64,000 nt of DNA from Furfurilactobacillus rossiae DSM 15814 (GCF_000428925.1 NZ_AUAW01000010.1:1-64000), one strand, 5' to 3'; positions 24,348-33,020 are shown, counted from the stretch's first letter. Notes: generated from the sequence alone by a model not told the origin. Program-made: numbers and translations.

Positions 24348-24980
24348 TTATTCCCCTTCTGAATCTGAATCAATAAAGTAAAGAACCATATCGAATCGAT
24401 TTTCACTACCGGCTACGGCTACATAAAAATCACCAGACTGATTTCGCCCATCTTCAGTAGGACTGTCAACATGAAAGCTATATTTTCCGGGAAACAGCCC
24501 GTTTCTAAAATCTTGTGCCGTAGCTTTTATATGTTTCCCACCATTCGTAATGTTAATTCGCATTTTCGCTGTATCATCCGTGGTCATAAAATGAACGGAT
24601 GTTGGTTTTGCCGCCAAATAGTATGAATCAAACAATCCAAATACTTTCTTTGACTCTACATAAAACTTGTATTTAACGGATGGACCAGCAATTGTATGCC
24701 CGTCCGTGATACGCTTCCCGACTTCCGCTGTCGGAACTGAAGCATGGTTATGCCATTGTTCAACAACACTCTGTGCTCCTATTTTGGCAAAGCCTAAATT
24801 TTGGCTATCTTTATCAAACTGTTTTAGAAACAAGTCACCGTCTTCATTTTGAGTGGCTTTAGTGATGTTGGCAGCCAGTTGATCCTTTGAAATAATGAAC
24901 TGATTCTTGATTCCAACTATTCCAGTAACAAAAACAACCAAAACGATTATTGCAATTAATATTTTTGGACCCTTTTTCAT
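24348..24980 (-). CDS. TcaA-like single-pass membrane protein
   Basis: About 210 aa: basic KKGPK, membrane helix (about 7-25), then an extracellular region beginning with ISKDQLAANITKATQNEDGDLFLKQF and continuing with repeated beta domains (LFPGKYSFHVDSPTEDG), much like the domains of TcaA/YvbJ-type proteins, but with no zinc ribbon of its own. I prefer the ATG at 24980 over a GTG at 24989. The stop is adjacent to the start of the next gene. Possible role in envelope stress or antibiotic sensing; function unproven. Confidence 0.65.
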   Translation of the reverse strand: MKKGPKILIAIIVLVVFVTGIVGIKNQFIISKDQLAANITKATQNEDGDLFLKQFDKDSQNLGFAKIGAQSVVEQWHNHASVPTAEVGKRITDGHTIAGPSVKYKFYVESKKVFGLFDSYYLAAKPTSVHFMTTDDTAKMRINITNGGKHIKATAQDFRNGLFPGKYSFHVDSPTEDGRNQSGDFYVAVAGSENRFDMVLYFIDSDSEGE

Positions 24981-24992
24981 TGCATCCACCCA

Positions 24993-25598
24993 CTACGTTA
25001 AGCTCACAGGCTCTGGCCCAAACTGATTGCTATATTCATTGCCTGATTCCGCCATAAACACTTGTAAAACGGGGCCGCCAATGAATGGAATAAATATCAG
25101 ACAATAGTATCCGCCAGATCGATTCGTGTCATGAAATCTACGTATACTTAAAGCAATTGAAACGATGGCCAGTGCCACATAAATCAGTGTCATCAATATG
25201 ACACCGATAATTGGAATAAATATCGGAATAAAGCCCAATATTGCAATAACAGTCAATCCGACCTGCGCATACCAATAATCGGTTTGCGATGTCCGCCCAC
25301 TAAACTCAAATACTTTGTTTAGAGCGTCCTTAGTGGCCGCAAACGATTTTGAAGCAAATGTGTTACTAGCCGAATCATTTTCGTGACTTTCATTTGGACT
25401 AATCATCTTTTCGCTAGAACTACTGCCATTGTTGGCTTGCCCTTGGCTCACAGATTGATTTTTTAAAGTACTATTTTCGGCCGTTTCGTTAGAAAAATCA
25501 TTCTCTTTAGTATTTTGTATTGCACCACAAAAAGGACAAAATTTAACCTGTGTGCTAATTTTTTGTCCACAATTTGTACAGAATTTCGTTTCTTCCAT
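24993..25598 (-). CDS. Zinc-ribbon DUF805 membrane protein
   Basis: 201 aa. N-terminal zinc ribbon FCTNCGQKISTQVKFCPFCG (6-25), a polar linker rich in Asn/Ser (30-80), then a DUF805 domain: FSGRTSQTDYWYAQ, three hydrophobic segments, SIRRFHDTNRSGGYYCL and a C-terminal GNEYSNQFGPEP. DUF805 proteins are small inner-membrane proteins of unknown function. It lies second in the membrane-protein run after three Mor-like genes and shares the zinc-ribbon theme with the gene at 23409. Confidence 0.8.
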   Translation of the reverse strand: MEETKFCTNCGQKISTQVKFCPFCGAIQNTKENDFSNETAENSTLKNQSVSQGQANNGSSSSEKMISPNESHENDSASNTFASKSFAATKDALNKVFEFSGRTSQTDYWYAQVGLTVIAILGFIPIFIPIIGVILMTLIYVALAIVSIALSIRRFHDTNRSGGYYCLIFIPFIGGPVLQVFMAESGNEYSNQFGPEPVSLT

Positions 25599-25611
25599 GA
25601 TAAAGTTCCCC

Positions 25612-25881
25612 TCAACTATTATTTTTTGCTAATTTAATTACTTGACGAGCCCAGCGTTTGGTAAAACCATACTGTTTTGCTAGGGCATCTAAATTTGAAC
25701 CATTGTAACTTTCAATTATCTTAGGCTTTACCTTGTCACGATCATTTAAATGAATTGGAAAATTAATCTCCTCGCCCTTAAATGCGTCCCACAGTAATAA
25801 CAGCTTATCTTCACCCAACAAATCATAGATTCGTCGATATACGTCCGGTAATGTGGTAGGATCAACCTTTTGCTTGTCCAT
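25612..25881 (-). CDS. Mor-like HTH protein, paralog 1
   Basis: 89 aa, related to the Mor/C transcription activators of phage Mu: a helical dimerisation part (LPDVYRRIYDLLGEDKLLLLWDAFKG) with the strand EINFPIHL, then the HTH KPKIIESYNGSNLDALAKQY-GFTKRWARQVIKLA. ATG 25881 has GAGGAGGGG before it. One of three tandem paralogs; probably a DNA-binding regulator of the membrane protein genes just downstream. Domesticated phage origin is an inference from the family. Confidence 0.75.
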   Translation of the reverse strand: MDKQKVDPTTLPDVYRRIYDLLGEDKLLLLWDAFKGEEINFPIHLNDRDKVKPKIIESYNGSNLDALAKQYGFTKRWARQVIKLAKNNS

Positions 25882-26009
25882 AAGCCCCCTCCTCACCTTC
25901 GTTTTTCATCATAGCAACAACCTTGTGCAGTTACTAATGCGGCCTGCAAGGCACATGTCCGTATAAACGTAGTGAAGATTTCACGAGATTCGTCCTGAAC
26001 TATGCAAAA

Positions 26010-26273
26010 TCATTCCGTTTTTGAACCATTTTGACGAATAATTTGGCGAATCCATCGTTGAGAATAATCATATTTATGAGTCAACTGCACTAAGTTATGC
26101 CCGTTATACTCAGCAATGATTTTTTGGGCTACTTTCTTTCGGTCATATAAACGCATTGGAAACGAAATTTGACGTCCACGATATATCTCGAACACTTTCA
26201 TCATTTGCTCGGTGCCCAACACTTCATTTAGTTGTGCATATGACTCTTGAAGTAATTCTGGCGTCACATCCAT
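26010..26273 (-). CDS. Mor-like HTH protein, paralog 2
   Basis: 87 aa with the same plan as its neighbours: LLQESYAQLNEVLGTEQMMKVFEIYRGRQISFPMRL, then KIIAEYNGHNLVQLTHKYDY-SQRWIRQIIRQ. I start it at MDVTPE (26273) behind GTGGGGG; the frame is open a little further upstream without a ribosome site. A 128-nt gap separates it from paralog 1, so each copy may be expressed separately. Confidence 0.75.
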   Translation of the reverse strand: MDVTPELLQESYAQLNEVLGTEQMMKVFEIYRGRQISFPMRLYDRKKVAQKIIAEYNGHNLVQLTHKYDYSQRWIRQIIRQNGSKTE

Positions 26274-26346
26274 ATGATGACCCCCACTAATCAATTTTTA
26301 AGATAAGATTATCAAACCCGTTATGACTCCTGTAATGCAAATGTCA

Positions 26347-26622
26347 TTACAGATTAAAGGTGTCCAGGTCACCTTCGTGCCTATTAATAATTCGATAAAT
26401 TGTTCTTTCACTGTACTGATGTCGAATTGCCAAATCTGTTATTGTGAGACCACTTCTATACTCGTTCATAATTTGTTCGTACTCATATTGGGGCTTCAAT
26501 AGTCGTTTCGGGAAACTAATTTGATTGCCAGAATAAGTTTGATATATCTTTAACGTTGCCTCTTTACCAACGCTTTCATAAAATTCTTGATAAATTTGTT
26601 TCCACATATAAATCTCGTTCAT
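26347..26622 (-). CDS. Mor-like HTH protein, paralog 3
   Basis: 91 aa: IYQEFYESVGKEATLKIYQTYSGNQISFPKRL followed by YEQIMNEYRSGLTITDLAIRHQYSERTIYRIINRH. Most diverged of the three in the HTH turn, so it may recognise a different site. GGAGG 6 nt before the ATG. It is the first gene of the minus-strand run and is divergent from the WYL regulator, with about 127 bp between them. Confidence 0.75.
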   Translation of the reverse strand: MNEIYMWKQIYQEFYESVGKEATLKIYQTYSGNQISFPKRLLKPQYEYEQIMNEYRSGLTITDLAIRHQYSERTIYRIINRHEGDLDTFNL

Positions 26623-26749
26623 AACTGGCCTCCTTGTATACTCAATAAATTCAGTCTAAAATTTTGCATAGACGCAATAAGTCTATTTATAAATAAAAAC
26701 GACCTGAATAATATTTAAAATTCAGGTCGCTTCAAGGACGGTGTACATA

Positions 26750-27700
26750 ATGAATGCAGCATACCGACAATTATTTATTTTTCAACAATTATTAAGTGGT
26801 CTAGTGGTCCACAAACAAGATTTAGTTAAACGATTTAATGTCAACGCACGGGTTATTCAAAGAGACTTTAGTCAAATTCGTCAGTTCATTGATGATCAAC
26901 AGCTTTTCTACCAAATGCAGTACAAGCGAGGCCTAAATGGTTATGTTTTAGAGACAGACCAAGATAGCATTTCAAAACAATCTATTTTAGTCATTATCAA
27001 AACATTATTGGCTAGTCGATCTTTGACGAGTAAAGAGATGAAAACGACAGTGAACGGCTTATTGAATCTTGTAACGCCTGAAGAACAGCATGAAATTCGA
27101 CCGATTATTCAAAATGAAAGTTTTTACTATCTTCCAGTCCATCATGATCAACCACTTCTACGAACAATTTGGCAATTTAGTCAGTTTATTATTAAAAAAC
27201 AAGCAATCCAAATAACTTATCAACGTCAACGTGGTGAATATAAAACATACATTATCTTGCCAGAATCCGTCATTTTTTCCGAATACTATTTTTATATAAT
27301 CGCATTTAATCCTCATGGAAAAGGTAATCGCTTCTTTCGAGCTGATCGAATAAAGGATTATCATCAGGTTAACAAAAAAATAACTCAAAACTATGCTGAC
27401 AGATTCGAAGATGGCAAATTGCGCCAACAGATTCAATATATGCAACCGGGTCAGACAATCACCCTTCTCTTTGAGTTTTCTGGCATTGTTGAAGCTGCTT
27501 TAGATCGTTTTCCAAACTCCGTTGTAAAAAAAAGAGATTCAGTTCGTCATTGCGTTCTGATTGAAGCAAAAACATACGATACCGGCGCTAAAATGTGGTT
27601 ACTCAGTCAAGGCAATTTGGTAAACGTTTTAAAACCGACAAAATTGCGCGATGAAATAAGGGCTGATCTTCACGCTATGCTTCAGAAATATGACGACTAA
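26750..27700 (+). CDS. WYL-domain transcriptional regulator
   Basis: About 316 aa. N-terminal winged HTH (FIFQQLLSGLVVHKQDLVKRFNVNARVIQRDFSQIRQFI, about 8-46) and a WYL domain (about 140-225: AIQITYQRQRGEYKTYIILPESVIFSEYYFYIIAFNPHGKGNRFFRADRIKDY) and C-terminal extension. WYL proteins bind nucleic acid or nucleotides and often control DNA damage or defence genes. Start may be ATG 26750 or GTG 26741; AAGGA lies just upstream. Very AT-rich, like the divergent genes it probably controls. Confidence 0.82.
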   Translation: MNAAYRQLFIFQQLLSGLVVHKQDLVKRFNVNARVIQRDFSQIRQFIDDQQLFYQMQYKRGLNGYVLETDQDSISKQSILVIIKTLLASRSLTSKEMKTTVNGLLNLVTPEEQHEIRPIIQNESFYYLPVHHDQPLLRTIWQFSQFIIKKQAIQITYQRQRGEYKTYIILPESVIFSEYYFYIIAFNPHGKGNRFFRADRIKDYHQVNKKITQNYADRFEDGKLRQQIQYMQPGQTITLLFEFSGIVEAALDRFPNSVVKKRDSVRHCVLIEAKTYDTGAKMWLLSQGNLVNVLKPTKLRDEIRADLHAMLQKYDD

Positions 27701-27838
27701 TGAACGTATTTTATGTCAAAGTTCAAAAATAAGAAAAAATCAATTCATCTTTTTAATTACTTTTCAGCTTTCAGCCTTGCCACATCACAATTAGTATTTC
27801 TATAATTAAATTTAATCTGCTAGAAAGAAGTCTTTCAC

Positions 27839-28333
27839 ATGTCCCTTACCCTAACAATTGCCACCCAATCCGACCTTTCCACCATTGTTAACATTTACAA
27901 CCAAAGCATCCCCAGCCATGCCGTCACTGCTGATTTAGCGCCCGTGACCGTCGATGATCGGCAGCCATGGTTCGAGGCACACCAATCAGATAGTTATCCC
28001 ATTTGGATGGTTAAAGATGACGATAGCATCATTGGCTGGGTCAGCCTGTCGCCTTTTTATGGGCGCGGTGGATACGCTCATACGACCGAGATTTCTATTT
28101 ATTTAGATCAACAAACTACCGGTCATGGCTATGGTAGTCAGGTGATGTCGTTACTAGCACGACAGATTGCCAACTTCCATTTCACCAGCGTAGTGGCATA
28201 CATCTTCGATTCCAACGCAGCCAGCCTGCATCTGTTCCACAAATTTGGTTACGAAGAATGGGGACATTTGCCAAGAATCGCTAATATGGCAGGAACTCCT
28301 CGCGACCTGATCATTTTGGGCCGTCACTATTAA
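27839..28333 (+). CDS. GNAT acetyltransferase, phosphinothricin N-acetyltransferase-like
   Basis: 164-aa cytosolic N-acetyltransferase. The fold markers are LTIATQSDLSTIVNIYNQSI at the N-terminus, IIGWVSLSPFYGRGGYAHTTEISIYLD, the acetyl-CoA loop TTGHGYGSQVMSLLARQ (Q/RxxGxG-like), and SLHLFHKFGYEEWGHLPRIA. The PAT/YncA-like subgroup acetylates amino acids or toxic analogues such as methionine sulfoximine. Single gene with its own terminator. Confidence 0.85.
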   Translation: MSLTLTIATQSDLSTIVNIYNQSIPSHAVTADLAPVTVDDRQPWFEAHQSDSYPIWMVKDDDSIIGWVSLSPFYGRGGYAHTTEISIYLDQQTTGHGYGSQVMSLLARQIANFHFTSVVAYIFDSNAASLHLFHKFGYEEWGHLPRIANMAGTPRDLIILGRHY

Positions 28334-28341
28334 TGCATAAT

Positions 28342-28397
28342 AAAAAGACGTTTGAACTTAATGACTTCGAATGAAGTCGTCAGTTCAAACGTTTTTT
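28342..28397 (+). terminator. Bidirectional intrinsic terminator
   Basis: CGTTTGAACT pairs with AGTTCAAACG, with an inner GACTTC/GAAGTC stem and T-run. It separates the convergent GNAT and aldo/keto reductase genes. Confidence 0.8.
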
Positions 28398-28409
28398 CGC
28401 TATCTATAA

Positions 28410-29396
28410 TCATTTCAGAGCAGCGTTAATAGCGGCCAGCTCGTCATCGCTAAAGTCCAAGTGTTTTAAAGCACCCAAGTTGTCTCTAAGTTGTTCCGGA
28501 CGACTAGCCCCAATCAGCACGCTTGTGACTTGTTGATGATGCAATAACCAGGCAATTGCCATATCGGCCAACGATTGATCACGCTGTTGGGCGATTTCAT
28601 TCAGCCGTTTGACCGTACTCAGTGTTTGTTCAACCTGATCCTCATGCAAAAACGGACTCGTGGATCGATGTGCACGGGAGTCTTCAGGAATACCGTTCAG
28701 ATAACGATCTGTCAGCAAGCCCTGAGCTAACGAGCTGAACGTTACTAGTCCCGTTTGATCAGCCGTCAATCTGTCTAGCAGACCATCCTCAATGTGGCGG
28801 TCAAACAGATTGTAGCGATCTTGATGAACAATGTATGGCGTGTGCAAATCGTCAAAGACCGCCTCAATGGCAGCTGTCTGCTCTGGATTGTACTTCGAAA
28901 TCCCAATATATAAGGCTTTCCCCTCTCGTACCAGCTTATCTAAGGCATATGCCGTTTCTTCAACTGGCGTGTCAGGATCTGGTCGATGTGAATAGAAGAT
29001 GTCCACGTAATCCAAGTGCATGCGCTGCAGACTTTGATCAGCGCTAGCCAGAATATTCTTCATCGAACCACCGTCGCCATACGGGCCATCCCACATACGG
29101 TGTCCTGCCTTACTAGCAATAACCAGTTCATCACGATAGGGTTTTAAGTCTTCATCCATCAGATGTCCAAAGTTCGTCTCAGCACTGCCTGCCACTGGGC
29201 CATAGTTATTCGCCAAATCGAAATAAGTTATACCTGCATCAAACGCCGTTCGGACGATCTGCTTTTGGGTCTCATACTCGTCCACACTACCAAAATTGTG
29301 CCAGAATCCGAGACCGAGAACGGATAATTTCAAGCCACTCTTACCCGCTCGCCGATACATCATCTGTTCATACCGATGTTCGTTTGCTAAATACAT
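28410..29396 (-). CDS. Aldo/keto reductase, YghZ-like (L-glyceraldehyde 3-phosphate reductase group)
   Basis: 328-aa NADPH-dependent reductase. The AKR core is clear: YFDLANNYGPVAGSAE with catalytic Asp and Tyr (about 60-75), VIASKAGHRMWDGPYGDGGS with the Lys, YVDIFYSHRPDPDTP with the His, and the cofactor segment SVLIGASRPEQLRDN near the end. The GPYGDGGS and the N-terminal YRRAGKSGLKLSVLGLGFW favour the YghZ/GPR group, which reduces methylglyoxal-type and 3-carbon aldehydes. Single gene. Confidence 0.88.
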   Translation of the reverse strand: MYLANEHRYEQMMYRRAGKSGLKLSVLGLGFWHNFGSVDEYETQKQIVRTAFDAGITYFDLANNYGPVAGSAETNFGHLMDEDLKPYRDELVIASKAGHRMWDGPYGDGGSMKNILASADQSLQRMHLDYVDIFYSHRPDPDTPVEETAYALDKLVREGKALYIGISKYNPEQTAAIEAVFDDLHTPYIVHQDRYNLFDRHIEDGLLDRLTADQTGLVTFSSLAQGLLTDRYLNGIPEDSRAHRSTSPFLHEDQVEQTLSTVKRLNEIAQQRDQSLADMAIAWLLHHQQVTSVLIGASRPEQLRDNLGALKHLDFSDDELAAINAALK

Positions 29397-29515
29397 ACTT
29401 TAACCTCCACTTAAAATTGCGGCCAACGCCGATTTGACGCGGTTATACTGTTGTTAATTATAGGCTTTTACCTATTTTTATTGCAAACGTTTTCAGGAAA
29501 ACCCAACTCACTATA

Positions 29516-29558
29516 AAAGAGCATCAACCACTGTGATATCAGTGAATTGATGCTCTTT
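29516..29558 (-). terminator. Hairpin, probable terminator or mRNA-end structure
   Basis: AAAGAGCATCAA (29516-29527) pairs with TTGATGCTCTTT (29547-29558), with an internal ACTG/CAGT stem. T residues lie on both sides. Confidence 0.5.
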
Positions 29559-29641
29559 CATTTAACCTGCGGCTTAAAGCAGATTTGTTGCCAATCTTAT
29601 ATATAATCACGTACGCTCGACCCAATAAATATATAAAACAA

Positions 29642-29875
29642 TCAACGTAATTCAATTTGAAACTTTTCAGGCCCGTCCAACGTTTGCACATTTACTGTCA
29701 TACCGTTCTTTAACGGACGATCAACCCAAAAGCTCGGGTGCAAATGATAATTAAAATCGAAACTGTATCGGGTTTGACCAGCGCCCTCAGTTTCTGCCTC
29801 AACTTCACCACGACTGCCATCGGACAATTCAACGCTTTGCTGCTTCACATTTGGTGCCACATAAATCGTTGTCAT
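29642..29875 (-). CDS. Small hypothetical protein, 77 aa
   Basis: Soluble, beta-rich sequence (TTIYVAPNVKQQSVELSDGS, YSFDFNYHLHPSFWV, MTVNVQTLDGPEKFQIEL). I place the start at 29875 because GGAGG lies 8 nt before that ATG, and the frame upstream of it runs through the ribosome site. No membrane segment, no family recognised. It is divergent from the HrtB-like gene. Confidence 0.6.
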   Translation of the reverse strand: MTTIYVAPNVKQQSVELSDGSRGEVEAETEGAGQTRYSFDFNYHLHPSFWVDRPLKNGMTVNVQTLDGPEKFQIELR

Positions 29876-30005
29876 GGACTCCACCTCCAGTGACATTATA
29901 GCAGGAAAAATATTTTAGGTTAAGTTAAAACAATTATTTTGCATGCCAAATCACGATAGAAAAAGCGCTCAAATTGCATTTCTTAGGAAAAAGCGTACAA
30001 TTAGT

Positions 30006-30034
30006 TATAATCTTATTTATCACTTGATAAATAA
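30006..30034 (+). promoter_or_regulatory. Promoter -10 and adjoining operator palindrome of the hrtBA-like operon
   Basis: TATAAT at 30006-30011 is followed at once by a perfect palindrome with 10-nt arms TTATTTATCA and TGATAAATAA and a 2-nt centre (30013-30034), covering the expected transcription start. This geometry suggests repression by a TetR-type regulator such as HrtR; no such gene is in the window. Confidence 0.6.
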
Positions 30035-30067
30035 AACTAAATTTACGGAAGAAAAGGAGAAATCATC

Positions 30068-31132
30068 ATGTATTTAGGGCTAAAAGAAATGCGCTATGAA
30101 AAGCTACGCTACAGTCTGTTAACTGGTGTGATGGTTCTGATTGCGCTTGTTGTCTTCATTCTAGCCGGATTGGCTGGTGGTCTCTCTCAAGGCAATCGTT
30201 TAGCAGTCGATCAATGGCAGGCTAAATACGTTTATTTGAACAAGGACGCTAACAAAAACATTATGGCATCACAGTTAACCACCGATGCAACTAATGACGT
30301 CAAGGGTAAGCAGGTCGCAAACATTGCGCTTGATAGTACCGTTGTTCGCAAAATTGGTAGTAATAACAAAATCGACATTTCCGCTCTGGGAACTGCCAAT
30401 AACAGCTTTATTATGCCTAAAGTTACTAGCGGCCATAAAGTTCAACGTGATAATCAAATCATTATTTCACAAAACCTGAAGGACCAGGGGATTAAGATTG
30501 GTGACAAGGTCCGTTTGGGCTCGAACGACACCAAATTAACCGTTGTCGGCAGTTACGGTAAGAGCACATACAGTATTGCCCCAACCATGTATATGAATTT
30601 GGCAACCTTGGCCAAAATCAAGGCTGCTGGCACGCCTGTCACAAAACCGCTCGGCATCAATGCAATCATCACCAAAGACAGCCAGTTATCTGGGAACAAA
30701 CACAATTTGCAACGGCTCCCTATCAATGATTTCATACAAAATCTGCCTGGTTACAGTGCTGAACAGACAACTTTAAACACAATGATCTACTTCTTGTTCG
30801 CCATGTCACTGGCCATTATCGGAATCTTTATGTATGTTCTAACCTTACAAAAGCAGTCACTATTTGGCGTGCTGAAAGTTGAAGGAATCGGTACACGTCA
30901 CATCCTTGCTAGCGTTGTGACACAGGCCGCCGTTATGAGCGTAATCAGTGTTGCCATCGGATTATTGATCACGATCGGTATCGGCGCCATCGCACCAACG
31001 GGCATGCCGTTTGCACTAAACTACCCACAACTCGGCATTTATGCCATCTCGTTAATCCTCGCTTCAATTCTAGGATCCCTACTATCCTGGCGCACGATTG
31101 CCAAAATTAACCCAGTCACAGCAATTAAATAG
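30068..31132 (+). CDS. ABC transporter permease, HrtB/MacB-like
   Basis: 354-aa permease of the FtsX/MacB type: one N-terminal membrane helix (about 15-37), a large extracytoplasmic domain (38-235) and three C-terminal helices (about 240-262, 285-310, 320-345) ending SWRTIAKINPVTAIK. The start MYLGLKEMRYEKLRYSLLTG fits the HrtB group, which with HrtA exports haem in Gram-positives; another substrate is possible. AAGGAG precedes the ATG. The ATPase gene follows after 179 bp that hold a repeat, so the pair is not tightly coupled. Confidence 0.83.
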   Translation: MYLGLKEMRYEKLRYSLLTGVMVLIALVVFILAGLAGGLSQGNRLAVDQWQAKYVYLNKDANKNIMASQLTTDATNDVKGKQVANIALDSTVVRKIGSNNKIDISALGTANNSFIMPKVTSGHKVQRDNQIIISQNLKDQGIKIGDKVRLGSNDTKLTVVGSYGKSTYSIAPTMYMNLATLAKIKAAGTPVTKPLGINAIITKDSQLSGNKHNLQRLPINDFIQNLPGYSAEQTTLNTMIYFLFAMSLAIIGIFMYVLTLQKQSLFGVLKVEGIGTRHILASVVTQAAVMSVISVAIGLLITIGIGAIAPTGMPFALNYPQLGIYAISLILASILGSLLSWRTIAKINPVTAIK

Positions 31133-31300
31133 AGTGGTGCCGAAGCCTGGGAGAAGCTGAGCAATAACATGGAGATGAAGAATTCGGTGATTTTCCGAAT
31201 CATTCATCTACGGGTTATGCACAAGCTTCTGGGCGTCAGGTGCACGTTTATGAAAGTGGTGCCGAAGGCCCGGGAGAAGCTGAGCAATAGCAAGACGTAA
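31133..31300 (-). repeat. Dispersed repeat element between hrtB-like and hrtA-like genes
   Basis: Two partial direct repeats (31135-31172 and 31256-31293) share GTGGTGCCGAAG, GGGAGAAGCTGAGCAATA. Between them ATTCGG, TGATTTT, CCGAAT forms a hairpin and CGGGTTATGCACAAG follows. In reverse orientation the same blocks (TTATTGCTC, TGTGCATAACCCG) occur at 33000-33075 and 34555-34675, so this is one member of a dispersed family. Confidence 0.55.
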
Positions 31301-31311
31301 AGGAGAAAAAC

Positions 31312-32013
31312 ATGGCAAACGTAATGGAACTTGTTAACGTATCAAAACGTTTCGGAAGCGGCCATACCGCAGTGAATGCCCTTAGTGATGTAAACTTCGA
31401 AATCCAACAAGGCCAATTTGTTTCAATCATCGGACCATCAGGATCTGGTAAGAGTACCTTTTTGACCATCGCGGCCGGATTACAAACACCAACAAGTGGC
31501 AAAGTTTTGCTAAACGGTACTGACTTAGCCACCCAATCAGAAAAACAGCGGTTACAGTACAGATTTGATCATGTCGGCTTTATTCTACAAAGTTCAAATT
31601 TGATTCCCTATCTGACTGTCTCTGAACAATTTAAACTCATTGACCGTTTGGCCCACCAAAAATTTCAAGAAAAGGAAATGCGGCAATTGCTGGATAGACT
31701 AGATTTGAAGAACCTAGATGATGCCTATCCAAACGCACTGTCCGGTGGTGAACGCCAGCGTGTCGCAATCGCTAAGGCGCTATATCACGAGCCTGACATT
31801 ATCTTAGCCGACGAACCAACGGCCAGCTTGGACTCGACCCGTTCGTTTGATGTCGTTGATCGATTGGTCAGCGAGGCTCATGACTTAAATAAAGCGATTA
31901 TCATGGTAACTCATGATGAACGATTGATTACTAAAAGCGATGTTGTGTATCAAATCGATGATGGTAAGATGCAGAAGCTTGAGAATAAGGAAACTGTCGA
32001 ATCACACAACTAA
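31312..32013 (+). CDS. ABC transporter ATP-binding protein, HrtA/LolD-like
   Basis: Cytosolic ATPase partner of the permease at 30068. 233 aa with Walker A IGPSGSGKST (about 41-50), Q-loop FILQSSNLIPYLTV, signature LSGGERQRVAIAKAL, Walker [16 protein letters not shown] and H-loop MVTHDERL. The NLIPYLTV after the Q-loop is characteristic of the HrtA group. Start ATG with AAGGAG upstream; the ribosome site directly follows the repeat element. Confidence 0.87.
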   Translation: MANVMELVNVSKRFGSGHTAVNALSDVNFEIQQGQFVSIIGPSGSGKSTFLTIAAGLQTPTSGKVLLNGTDLATQSEKQRLQYRFDHVGFILQSSNLIPYLTVSEQFKLIDRLAHQKFQEKEMRQLLDRLDLKNLDDAYPNALSGGERQRVAIAKALYHEPDIILADEPTASLDSTRSFDVVDRLVSEAHDLNKAIIMVTHDERLITKSDVVYQIDDGKMQKLENKETVESHN

Positions 32014-32020
32014 CAAACTA

Positions 32021-32069
32021 AAAATCGCATGTTGTAGAAGTTTAACGGCTTCCGCAACATGCGATTTTT
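32021..32069 (+). terminator. Bidirectional intrinsic terminator
   Basis: AAAATCGCATGTTG pairs with CAACATGCGATTTTT (32055-32069). It ends hrtA-like and the convergent acetyltransferase gene. Confidence 0.85.
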
Positions 32070-32638
32070 CATTTTGTAACGTTTGTCTTAAGCACGCGCG
32101 CCGGATTGCCGCCAATAATGACATCGTCACCAAAGGACTTCGTCACGACACTCCCAGCACCGACAATGACATTATCTCCCAACGTTACGCCAGGGCAAAT
32201 AATTGCGCCGCCACCAATCCACACATCGTCGCCGATTGTGACTGGTTTGCCAATACCTTCCGCTCCGTTACGGCGCAACCTTGGATCAGCAGGATGATTA
32301 ACCGAATAGATTTGTACTTTGGGACCCAACAAAGCATGTTTGCCAATTCGGATGGGCGCCACATCCAACATTACGCAATCATAATTGGCAAAGAAATCGT
32401 CACCAACATAAATGTTATATCCATAATCACAACGGAAAGTCGCATGGACACTACAGTCTTGCCCCGTCTCGCCAAACAACTTTTTAATAATCGCCGTACT
32501 GCGTTCAGGATTTCGTTCTCCTAGTGCATTAAATTCCTCAATTTGTTTACGTGCTTCCGCACGTTCAGCGACAAGTTCATCGTCGTAAACGTCAAAAATA
32601 TCGCCTGCTAACATTCTTTGTTTATTTGTTTTTATCAT
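32069..32638 (-). CDS. Sugar O-acetyltransferase (maltose/galactoside type)
   Basis: 189-aa left-handed beta-helix acetyltransferase. N-terminal Mac domain (MLAGDIFDVYDDELVAERAEARKQIEEFN), then hexapeptide repeats (IYVGDDFFANYDCVMLDVAPIRIGKHALLGP, IGDDVWIGGGAIICPGVTLG) with the catalytic His in YSVNHPADPRLR. Works as a trimer, acetylating free sugars with acetyl-CoA, probably to detoxify surplus sugar. Single gene; adjoining the tandem repeat array. Confidence 0.9.
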   Translation of the reverse strand: MIKTNKQRMLAGDIFDVYDDELVAERAEARKQIEEFNALGERNPERSTAIIKKLFGETGQDCSVHATFRCDYGYNIYVGDDFFANYDCVMLDVAPIRIGKHALLGPKVQIYSVNHPADPRLRRNGAEGIGKPVTIGDDVWIGGGAIICPGVTLGDNVIVGAGSVVTKSFGDDVIIGGNPARVLKTNVTK

Positions 32639-32666
32639 TTATTTACCTCAAGTTTGTACTACGCCC

Positions 32667-33020
32667 TACATAGCCGAAACGTGTCACTATCGCCCAGAAA
32701 CCTGCGCATAACCTAAAACTGCTACCATACAGGAAAAGTCACCTGCATGTGCTCGCTACCTACATAGCCGAAACGTGTTCTCAACCCCTAAACCTTGTGC
32801 ATAACCCGAAACTGGCACGATACAGGAAAATCACCCGTATCAATCTACATAGCCGAAACGTGTCACTGTCGCCCAGAAACCTGCGCATAACCTAAAACTG
32901 CTGCCATACAGGAAAATTCACCTGCATGTGCTCGCTACCTACATAGCCGAAACGTGTTCTCAACCCCTAAACCTTGTGCATAACCCGAAACTGGCACGAT
33001 ACAGGAAAATCACCCGTATC
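32667..33020. repeat. Tandem duplication of a 179-bp compound unit (A-B-A-B)
   Basis: Two nearly identical 179-bp periods, each made of related sub-repeats A (94 bp, at 32667 and 32846) and B (85 bp, at 32761 and 32940). All four sub-repeats begin TACATAGCCGAAACGTGT and carry GCATAACC and ATACAGGAAAA. A and B differ in the middle. No open frame. The block fills the 438-bp gap between the acetyltransferase gene and araA. Confidence 0.8.

Noticed and set aside
32667-33020. CRISPR array
   Set aside because: Only a 179-bp period with related sub-repeats, no short constant repeats with unique spacers and no cas genes.
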